DNA of 11,872 bases, from contig JAABOA010000070.1 in the NCBI GenBank assembly GCA_015680635.1, forward strand, positions 16,618-28,489, given 5' to 3'. The translations under genes and the position numbers were made by a program. Source of the DNA: Lunasporangiospora selenospora. Lineage: Eukaryota > Mortierellomycota > Mortierellomycetes > Mortierellales > Mortierellaceae. Of the stretch, positions 1 through 7,476 are shown piece after piece (position 1 is the first letter of the stretch; every line of letters begins with the position of its first letter). The notes under the pieces are model-generated. The model was not told the DNA's origin. It made no database searches and worked only from the letters and a program-made list of their open reading frames with translations.

Positions 1-19
1 AAAAAAAAAAAAAAAAAAA
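1..19 (+). repeat. Poly(A) run at window edge
   Basis: Nineteen A in a row open the window. On the minus strand this is a T-run inside the second intron of the RSM22-like gene, so it may be part of a normal polypyrimidine tract. It may also mark where an assembly broke. Confidence 0.9.
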
Positions 20-56
20 CCATAAAATTCATAATAAGCATTGTCAAGATTATTAC

Positions 57-1198
57 CAGATACCAGTTCCAGGTCCAGTGCCAAAATCGAGGAATGATTT
101 TGGGTTCAGATCGGGAACTCTTTGATGAACTTCATGGAGAACGTTGGTAATGGCGCTGTATGTCGTCGGAGCAATTGCTGCAATATAAGCAACAGATTCG
201 CGTGGGCCGTATGATAAAATATGGGCTGGTAATGGTTTGTCCTCTTTAGCTTTTAGGTTTCCGCCTCCAATTTTGATGCCTAGAGTCCGTGAAAATAGAT
301 AAAATTAGGAAATGTGGCTCTAGTTCTGGGGTGTCGTTTTTTGAGAGAAAGCAAAGAGCTTTGTCATAGTTGGTTTGAGCAATGATTATTCATACGGATT
401 GTTGGTCGCTCGGTATCACCCTCGCTAAGGACTCCTGTTGATCTTAACGAACTATAGAGTCGGAGCGCATCTGTCCTAATCTGCCTCTTGTCGCTTCCTA
501 CTCATATGAACGTATAACATGTTAGAACTCCATTGATCAAATCCACCCTTCTTGCCTAAACGGTATCCAAAAGTCTATGACAGACAGCCTACTGGGTGCT
601 CACCTTCCACGATAGATCGAATGGCATCCTGGATAGCATTTGGGATCTCAACTTGGCCGATGCGTTTTCTAGCATACTCCATCTCCTTGGAACCTCTCTG
701 AAATGGTTCACTCCTGTCATTCATTACCTCGCCTTCTTTCACAGGTGATGACTCTCTGACTCGGTCGTCATGTGGGATCATGGTTACATTCCCGCGCTTG
801 TCAAGAAAGATGACCATGTTAGGATCATATACAGGCTCAGGGGAAACTTTTAACCTCTTGATAGCAAGTGGTAGATCCAAGGATGAAGTTGATTTGCTTC
901 CTGTCTGAGGCTTGTCCATGAATGAGGGGTTATGCGTTGGTTCTTGGTCGGATTCTTTGGTGAGCCTGGAGGTAGGTAGCCGAGGAGTCATGGGTCTTGA
1001 TCTCGCCATGCGGGCATATCCACGGACAGCATAGTTTCCTCGGAGATTAGTCCGGCAAGCATGACAAGCGCTTGTGAAAGGCGCGGAGAGTCGAGAAAGG
1101 CTCATTTGGTCCAACCGAGATATCAACAATTCAGAGAAATGAGTTGGTCTAGAGTTTGTCGAACTGTAGCGTATGGAATGGCGAAGTGGAGATGCCAT
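57..1198 (-). CDS. RSM22: RSM22/METTL17-type mitochondrial ribosome assembly factor, 5' part
   Basis: Two exons are visible on the minus strand: 1198-604 and 279-57 (end probable), 272 codons before the gene leaves the window. Exon 1 ends GAAG|GTGAGC and exon 2 follows ctctag, giving IVEG-IKIGGGN. The family signal is in exon 2: AHILSYGPRESVAYIAAIAP, then HEVHQRVPDLNPKSFLDFGTGPGTG, the motif I (SAM-type) loop of Rsm22 proteins. Family knowledge: Rsm22/METTL17 is a methyltransferase-fold factor that binds the mitochondrial small ribosomal subunit and is needed for its assembly; many members carry an iron-sulfur site, which would lie outside this window. The ATG lies in a gccATGG context. A second Met (residue 32) begins a more Arg/Ser-rich stretch that looks better as a mitochondrial presequence. 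Residues 65-170 are polar and probably disordered. Exon 2 may end at 57 (TG|GTAATA, restoring a Trp) or 64 (GTATCT). The in-frame TAG at 575-577 lies inside intron 1 (280-603). Confidence 0.85.
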
Positions 1199-1420
1199 GG
1201 CCTAGCTCGGAGAGAGAAGAATGAAGGAGAAAGTTGAGTGAGATTCGTCCGAGATCACCAAAAAAACACAAATGGCTGTCACAACTCTCGATCCAAAAGA
1301 GGAAAAGTGGCTGGATGCAGACAAAGTGACCCGCGACTTCAGGTCACACCATTGCTTCATTCCATTTCCTCAGTCTCAGGATTCATTCTCCAGGCCATCA
1401 ACAAACCACGTCTCGACATC
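1199..1420. promoter_or_regulatory. Shared promoter between RSM22-like gene and CLYBL
   Basis: Only 222 bases separate the two divergent start codons, so both core promoters and 5' leaders must fit here. On the RSM22 strand the stretch next to the ATG is CT-rich (1208-1236). On the CLYBL strand there is a six-codon upstream ORF (ATG 1221, stop 1239-1241) and another ATG at 1272 whose frame runs past the CLYBL start to 1508. Either could act as an upstream ORF if transcription starts early enough. No clear TATA box is seen. Transcription start sites cannot be read from the sequence. Confidence 0.6.
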
Positions 1421-3827
1421 ATGCTCGCAGCACATATTCGAACCAACCTCAACCGTGGCGCTCGTATCAGAGCTCTGGATGTCACCAGAGGTAATGCCTA
1501 CATGTTAGACTATTCCGCCCTGGAGGCGAGTGCTGTGGGAACAAACCCAGTCCCTTTCTCTAGCAGCTGTCAGCCAGCGGAATCTGATAGTCAATAGCCC
1601 GCACACACGGTTCATGAATGTAGGCCATTTTACATGTTCCCACGATACCAAACAATTCCACTGACTATCTTCGCATCCCTTTCCCCCACTTCCCATACAC
1701 GCGACTGGACGTGCGTCCTTCGATTTCTCTCGTTCTTTGTCGCGTTTGGGCGACCACTATTATTTTTTCCATGCTTACATGTTCAAGCTCTAGGAGTCAC
1801 CAACGTTATCGGACGCCGCTATCTAAACTCGACCACACAAGCCTTGGCGAGTGATAACAGTGTCGTCCCTTCCTCTACAACCTCGACTTTATCATCCTCT
1901 CCAGTCTCGTCAGCATCTTCTCTCTCAACCGGGGCTACGCCCCCCCTTATTTTCGGGCAGGAGCCTGAACGACGCATTCGAAGGTCTATTTTTTATGGTA
2001 TGGAGACACCCAAGTTCACCATCTTTCTTCGAGCCTCCTCTCTGGTCTCGACCCACTGTCACCCCTACTCTCTCTCACCATGTCACAGGCAGAGTCGGGT
2101 ATGCAAGTGAGCGCCTTAGTCATTGTAACATTGCACTGAGACCATTTTTCTATTCTGTGTGACGCGCTCGCACTCTATTCGCTATTTCAGTTCCTGGAAG
2201 TGACGAACGCAAGCTCAAGTCTTCACTGTCACTAACAGCAGACTGTCTGGTCTACGATCTTGAGGATGGTGTCGCACACAACCGAAAGAACGTTGCTCGC
2301 GAGATGGTTTTTGATGCATTGGAAGCCTCAGAACATAAAAAAGCAGAAAAGGCTGTCAGAATCAATGCCGTTGGGTCTGGACTGGAGTTTGACGATCTCA
2401 ATGTCGTGGTAAGTACGAGAGTGTCTAGTCTTCTAGCTACTGGTCACTGTTGCGAATCTATGAGTGCCTTTTCATAATACGTGTCACTTCTCTTGTGGAA
2501 ATCCGTCTTAGCTCCGCTCAAGCAGACTTCAGGCGATCGTGATACCCAAAGTACAATCTGCCAAGGACATTCAGTTTGTTAGCCATATGGTTGACAGTGT
2601 TGCGCCCTCTGTTACGTAAGAACAGCAGTGACTACAGCGCTATGGGTCCTGGAATTCGCATTGCTATTGGAAAGGGTAGACTTGGCATAGATTCTCAAAC
2701 TCAGCCGCGAGGCGACTCTATTTGTTTATGTCCTGGTGACCATAGTCGTAAGAATGTCAGGATTATTGCTTCAATTGAGAGTGCGCTTGGAATCATGAAC
2801 TTGAAGGAAATCGCTACCGCCGATCCACGCGTTGATGCTCTGGTGGTAATGCCAAATTTCACTCTCTGAGCGCCCTACAATTTGGATGAACATTTACCTG
2901 TGTAGGTGCCTCTCCGTGTGTCTCACGCACGTTTTTTTTTCCAATTCCAATAGTTTGCAGCAGAGGATTATTGTGCAGATCTCGGCCTGACACGAACACG
3001 GGAAGGTACAGAGATGCTTTTTGGACGATCAGCTATTGTCACGGCGGCACATGCGTACGGACTTCAGGCGATCGACTTGGTGAGTGACAAGTGCACCAGG
3101 TGGAGACCAGGGGATGATCTTTTTAATAAGGCTGGAGTGCGTACCTCTACTTCTCAAACTTACCAAGGTCCATGCTATATTATGTATGTCATTAGGTTTG
3201 CATGGACTATAAGAATGACGAGATCTTGAAGGATGAGTGCGAGTTTGGCCGCAGGATGGGATTCTTGGGCAAACAGGCTGTTCACCCTCGCCAGATTGAG
3301 ATTATTCAGCGTTGTTTCTTGCCTACTGAGCATGGTGAGATTTTTTTTCTTACATTGCTATTTGCCACGTGTTGACGTCTGCTTTGGTTTATTTGTTAAC
3401 GAGAAACGACAATATCAAACATCTTCAAAATAGAAATTGCAAGAGCAGCTGATATTAGCGAGGGCTATTATGAGCACGCAAAACGTGGTGTTGGAGCCTT
3501 CAACTATAACGGCAAAGTGTAAGGATCAGGACTCCTCAAATTTACCAAGCAATGCGAAGCGAATTGCATGCAAAAGTGACTTATGGTTACCCTCCCTCAC
3601 CCACCTTCCAATTTAGAATCGACCTTCCTGTCGTCAAGTGGGCTGAAAAGATTCTTAGCCGCGCCCGGCAAGGAAATGTGACCATCCCAACACCTGAGGA
3701 ACGGCTAAAGATTCTCCAGGCGGGTATCCCTGCAGCCACCAGCTCATCCACCACTGTTGCTACAACAACCGGCCCCGCTGGCACTACACCCTCAGGCAAG
3801 AAGGATAGCTCCGCCCAATCTGCCTAA
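1421..3827 (+). CDS. CLYBL: CLYBL-type citramalyl-CoA / malyl-CoA lyase, mitochondrial
   Basis: Nine exons: 1421-1490, 1794-1997, 2191-2408, 2512-2615, 2761-2845, 2954-3079, 3196-3334, 3434-3518, 3617-3827; 1242 nt, 413 aa. The protein opens with an Arg-rich, acid-poor presequence (MLAAHIRTNLNRGARIRAL), then a Ser/Thr linker to about residue 80, then a CitE-like TIM barrel: RRSIFYVPGSDERKL (86-100), YDLEDGV (113-119), metal-binding Glu 205 in IIASIESALG, FAAEDYCAD (228-236), LQAIDLVCMD, MGFLGKQAVHP, and IDLP with Asp 346. Family knowledge: animal CLYBL cleaves (S)-citramalyl-CoA to acetyl-CoA and pyruvate in the mitochondrial matrix, with side malate-synthase activity. The Ser/Thr/Ala-rich last 35 residues are unusual; the end (QSA) is not a peroxisomal signal. 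The start is chosen because it gives a presequence and has A at -3. Exact substrate is inferred. Confidence 0.93.
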
Positions 3828-3882
3828 GTACGATTCACGTCACCGGGACCTGCTCCTTTTGCTTTCGAATACTAAGTACGAT

Positions 3883-3900
3883 CCCCCTCCCCCTCCCCCT
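3883..3900 (+). repeat. CCCCCT triplicate tract
   Basis: Three perfect tandem copies of CCCCCT lie in the 3' untranslated region of CLYBL. The opposite strand has three runs of five G, one short of a classical four-run quadruplex. Probably simple-sequence drift. Confidence 0.9.
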
Positions 3901-3921
3901 TTAGCCTCCCTAGAAAGCTAC

Positions 3922-3927
3922 ATTAAA
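3922..3927 (+). terminator. Candidate poly(A) signal of CLYBL (ATTAAA)
   Basis: ATTAAA, the common variant of AATAAA, sits 95 bases after the CLYBL stop codon in an AT-rich patch. Fungal poly(A) signals are loose, so this is a candidate only. Confidence 0.4.
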
Positions 3928-4003
3928 TTTACTCCGTCAGGAGACCAGGATCTTGCCTTTGACGAGATCAAAATATGATTGAAAAAAAAAAAAACTACTT
4001 TGG

Positions 4004-4009
4004 TTTATT
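4004..4009 (-). terminator. Candidate poly(A) signal of NMT (AATAAA)
   Basis: A perfect AATAAA is read on the minus strand 96 bases after the NMT stop codon and is followed by a T-run (3994-3982). Position and orientation fit the NMT transcript. Confidence 0.5.
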
Positions 4010-4105
4010 GGTATGCACTTTTTTGACAATCCATGGGAGCATCCAGTTTGAAGCACGCTTTGACCCCCATCACACTGAACACCCAAAAAGGGTTCATAGA
4101 GACGA

Positions 4106-5967
4106 TTAGAGCATGACCAGGCCAACCTTGTCGCTGTTAACATCTCTACACCTCCAGTTATAGAGATAAAAGTGAAGGTAACCATCTCCTGGTCCAAAGC
4201 TGAGATTCTCGGTGAAGAGATCGTTATCGAGTAGATTGAGCGCATTAAAGACATCAAAGTTGTTCTGGACAGCGAGAATGAGAGCATCATTCATCAATCT
4301 GCATAGTCGCTCCCTGATAGCCTCCTTGCGTGCCTTATTCTTCTTTTCAGCATCTGTGATCTTCTCGAGCTCCTCATCAGGTGTTTGGACAGCATAGTAG
4401 AAGCAGTAGGCAGCGTTCAATGTCGAGTGAAGTGAGTTGTTGATGACAGTGGATGGTAATGCGTAGAATGAGAAGAAGTCTGTAATTTTGTGTGACTCTG
4501 GGTCCTATTATTGTCATAAAAAAAAGTCAGCAAGTTATCAAAGATATGATAAATAAAAAAAAGTCACCCCGAGCCGTAGATGCATTTCTTACCTCAACAA
4601 CATAGCCCCAGACAACGCCAGGACGAGAGATCAGCCAGTGGCGGACATCCTCCTCCTGGAAAATAGGTGCGAGCTCCATTGTCGACATGTACTTGTTCAT
4701 CAACACTGCAACCTCAGGAACGTCCTTATCTTCCATTGCCCTCAATCCAGGCGTGCTCGTAGCTGAGTTCAACTTGTACATCTTGATCAATCGAGCCATG
4801 GTCATGCCCTTTCCCAGGTGTGAGAATCCGGTCTCGACCAACTTCTTGGGGTTGAGCGACCGATGAAAGTAACGGCAAGTGGCCATTGGCTTGGGCAAGA
4901 CTACGCCTGCAGTGTAAACGGCCTGGAAAATGCCCTCAAGGTGAGTCCTACGTGTCACCTCCTTGATCATAACTGGTGCCAAACGCTTGCTACGGAGCTT
5001 CTTGTGTACGCACAAAAAGTTGATCTCCACCATGCGCTTGACACTATGGCAGACGGATTAAAAGAGGTGAAAAATAGTTAGCAAGGAAATAACCTCGAGT
5101 CTGGCACAAATTCATCCATGACCTTCAAGTGCACCTGAACTAAAAACAAAGGGATGATTACCTGTTGTGGACACGAATGTCCTGTGGAATACCACTGATA
5201 AAAGCAACCAGCTTCTTGTTCGAGGCAACACGAACACCAATGTGCCACGATTTTTTCCAGCCAGGAGGCAACAATGCCCACTTCAGGAACTCGGCCGAAT
5301 AATCGAATCGGAACATAGCGTCATCGTCCTCGACATAGTTGTGTGTCAAGAGTTCGTACAACTCCTTGACTTCCTTCTCATCCTGAACATCGATCAATGA
5401 CCACTCGAACTCCTTGGGCAAAGGGTATGGTGTTGCCCTGATCTGATCGTGAGGGATATCCTGCTCGATGGCGCCCTCGTCTTCCACAACCTCGTCTAAG
5501 ATAGACCGCAAACAGTCAAGGAAACAGAGACAACAATCAAAAGAAAACGCGGTTAGGACGTGAGAAGAGTTCAGAGGCCACCATGGCGATACTGCTTTCT
5601 CGGCAACTGTGTGGCCATCTGGTCTTTTAGACTGGTGGAGGGGTGAGAGTGAGAAGGGAAAGAGCCAGATAGTAGGGCAATTCGTAAAAGGATCATTACC
5701 ATGCTTGACAACAGGCTGTGTTTTCCAGAACTTGTGCTCGTCCATTGACTTTGGTGCCTTGCCTGCGGAGGATGAACCCGAGCTATCGCCAGCACTCAAT
5801 GCCATCTGTTGCAACAGTGCCCTGAGTTTCTCCTGAACATCTGCGGGTGCATTCGCCAATTCCTGTTCGAATCGAGCGGCTGACAGGGCAACATTTTTGT
5901 CAGAATCAGTACTCTTGCCCTTGCCCTTGTTGTTGTTGTTGGTGGTGTTGGTGTCCTTGCCTGACAT
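4106..5967 (-). CDS. NMT1: Glycylpeptide N-tetradecanoyltransferase (N-myristoyltransferase)
   Basis: Four exons on the minus strand: 5967-5700, 5495-5162, 5043-4593, 4504-4106; 1452 nt, 483 aa, a usual length. It transfers myristate from myristoyl-CoA to N-terminal glycines of cytosolic proteins. Visible marks: an Asn-run and KGKGK in the first 20 residues, FWKTQPVVKHDEV before the catalytic fold, PLPKEFEW, LLPPGW, then EINFLCVHKKLRSKRLAPV (207-225), where Phe 210-Leu 211 match the oxyanion-hole pair of yeast Nmt1. It continues with TDFFSFYALPST and ends GLVML, whose C-terminal carboxylate is the family's catalytic base. The second family signature, KFGxGDG, reads SFGPGDG here (453-459). Introns of 204, 118 and 88 nt are bounded by GTAATG, GTAATC and GTAAGA donors. 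The ATG has G at -3. Identity is very secure; the symbol follows family usage. Confidence 0.97.
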
Positions 5968-7319
5968 GACTCTGATCAGGATCTGGGGGAATGCTTGTCA
6001 ATGAAGATGAGGATATTACCTTGTGCTGCTTCAAGTAATGTCCAATCGTCCACGTCACCGAAGATACTCCGATGCGCGGATGTCAACCTCCTGGGAAACG
6101 TGGCGACTTCAGAGTATCGCACGAAGTGATCTCTGAGACTGGAAGTTGAAGGATACTACACATAGTCTGTCATGTTGCCAAAATACTAAACCTTCAGCTG
6201 ACCATAGGAATAGTTGACTGATCCTAGACAATTGGAGTTGTAGTCCTTCGATGGTCTAGCTTAAAACAAGTGTTATGGCATTGCAGAGTGTTTTGTCTGC
6301 TAAAGGAGCAACAACTTTAGCGAGCACATTCGGAGATAGTCCATCCACATTCTCTTCTACTCTAGATCGTAGCAAGATTCACTTGGCACCCTTCGCAGTG
6401 ACAACGACAACCACTTTAGCTGAAGGGGAAAGGGAGGTAGGGCACAAAGAGTTTCTGCTTACTACAAGATATCCTAAACACCACACATTTTCGGATACTC
6501 GGAACGATCCCCGTAACAATGACATTTTCTTACGATCTGTTATTCAAATGCTAGATGTCACAAGATGATCAAGGTGTATTCTTCCATCGAACCGCCGCTC
6601 TGTTGGTGTTGACACAAACAATGAATCTCTCGACACCTTAGTACAGCCATTGAGCGGCCTTGTCGTTTGACGTTCAACGAATATAGGCGCTCAAAGTAAC
6701 GTAGAATTTGTAACCCAGACCAACATCAATCGTCTTTTTCTGAATGTGCAAAAAAGAACACGCACTACGATATGCGCAATCATTCAGAAACTGCACCAAA
6801 TCTCCAGCTTCCTGGAACACAACCATCTGCAGTGCAAGATGACCTTACTTGGGTATCAATGAAGTATGGGCTAGGGTGGGTGCAAGAAGGACAAAGAGAA
6901 AGCGAATATAATGAGAGGAATCTGTGTTTTCTTTGCTTGCAACCCATTCCGTTCAGAATGTGGCGCATCCGACTGACAGAAGCAGCATTCGTCTTATTTT
7001 CTGGATATCGAGTGGTAGTACAAGATGAGAGCAATTGAGAGGTAGCAACAACAGATGCCTGGTGGAGAGGACATCTATGCCCAAACGCACACACAACTGA
7101 GCAAAGGATACACAAAGGTGGGGACATGCACACAACTTGAGAGGTGCAGCACAAGAAGGCTCACCGCCCGCTATCGGCCAAATCGACCAGGAAAAACAAG
7201 AGTGAAATAATGAATGAGGGCAAGTGAGCATCCGCAGGACAAAGGCAGGCGGCTGAACCCGGCCAGCCGGGAGGAACCATGGAACGACAGTTATAGAACC
7301 ACAACCGTTGCACTGTTGC

Positions 7320-7420
7320 CGTTTGTCTCTTTTCACATTCTTTCTCATTCTCATTCTCATTCCTTTGCCCATCCCCCAATTCCATCCCATCCACTCCCAT
7401 TTTCCTCACTCAGCCTCTAA
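7320..7420 (+). promoter_or_regulatory. Pyrimidine-rich core promoter or leader of the monooxygenase gene
   Basis: A CT-rich stretch lies 57-157 bases before the monooxygenase ATG. It includes three perfect copies of CTCATT (7344-7361) and CCATCCCATCCACTCCCATT-like sequence. Such tracts are typical near start sites of fungal genes lacking TATA boxes. A ttatttcag at 7441-7449 could be a 3' splice site of a leader intron, but no partner is obvious. Confidence 0.4.
7344..7361 (+). repeat. CTCATT triplicate
   Basis: Three perfect tandem copies of CTCATT lie within the pyrimidine tract upstream of the monooxygenase gene. This is simple sequence and may vary in length between strains. Confidence 0.85.
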
Positions 7421-7476
7421 AGAGCCAACAGCACCCACACCTTATTTCAGGAACCGACAAAAAAGAAGGGGAAAAA

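Larger units (their letters stand above)
3828..4105. other. Convergent 3' ends of CLYBL and NMT
   Basis: This 278-base gap between the two stop codons must hold both 3' untranslated regions. It contains a candidate poly(A) signal for each strand, a triple CCCCCT repeat, and an A-run at 3982-3994 (a T-run for the NMT transcript). I see no coding potential beyond short chance frames. The two transcripts may overlap at their tails. Confidence 0.7.
5968..7476. other. Gene-poor intergenic region with divergent NMT and monooxygenase promoters
   Basis: About 1.5 kb separates two divergent start codons. The left part should hold the NMT promoter and leader, the right part the monooxygenase promoter. 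The right end (about 7320-7420) is strongly pyrimidine-rich on the coding strand, as often seen near fungal transcription starts. A frame of 97 codons (6275-6568, plus strand) begins with ATG in a fair context, but it is Ser/Thr-rich, resembles nothing I know and has no visible splice partners. Minus-strand frames between 6780 and 7409 look like reverse reads of simple sequence. A short TTGA-CGT-TCAA inverted repeat with a TGACG half-site lies near 6667-6677. I see no tRNA or transposon remnant. Confidence 0.6.

Noticed and set aside
575-577. Stop codon as the end of the RSM22-like protein
   Set aside because: It lies 27 bases after a GTGAGC donor, and the exon after the intron restores a clear Rsm22 sequence.
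1238-1597. Longer frame in phase with CLYBL exon 1
   Set aside because: It begins with GTG, not ATG, and has no in-frame ATG before 1421. The peptide from 1421 is a good mitochondrial presequence.
1634-1793. ATG at 1634 as the CLYBL start
   Set aside because: It would give a hydrophobic Phe/Leu-rich N-terminus from what reads as intron. Splicing 1490 to 1794 gives a basic presequence continuing in frame with GVTNVIGRRYL.
3883-3900. G-quadruplex on the minus strand
   Set aside because: Only three G-runs are present, and no fourth run of three or more G is close by.
6275-6568. A 97-codon frame with ATG start in the intergenic region
   Set aside because: A frame of this length is expected by chance. 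It is Ser/Thr-rich, unlike any family I know, with no splice signals linking it to other coding sequence. It is kept only as a remark in the intergenic entry.
6780-7409. Overlapping minus-strand frames of 82-145 codons
   Set aside because: They are reverse readings of the pyrimidine-rich monooxygenase leader and nearby sequence, with repetitive Met/Arg/Lys starts and no family resemblance.
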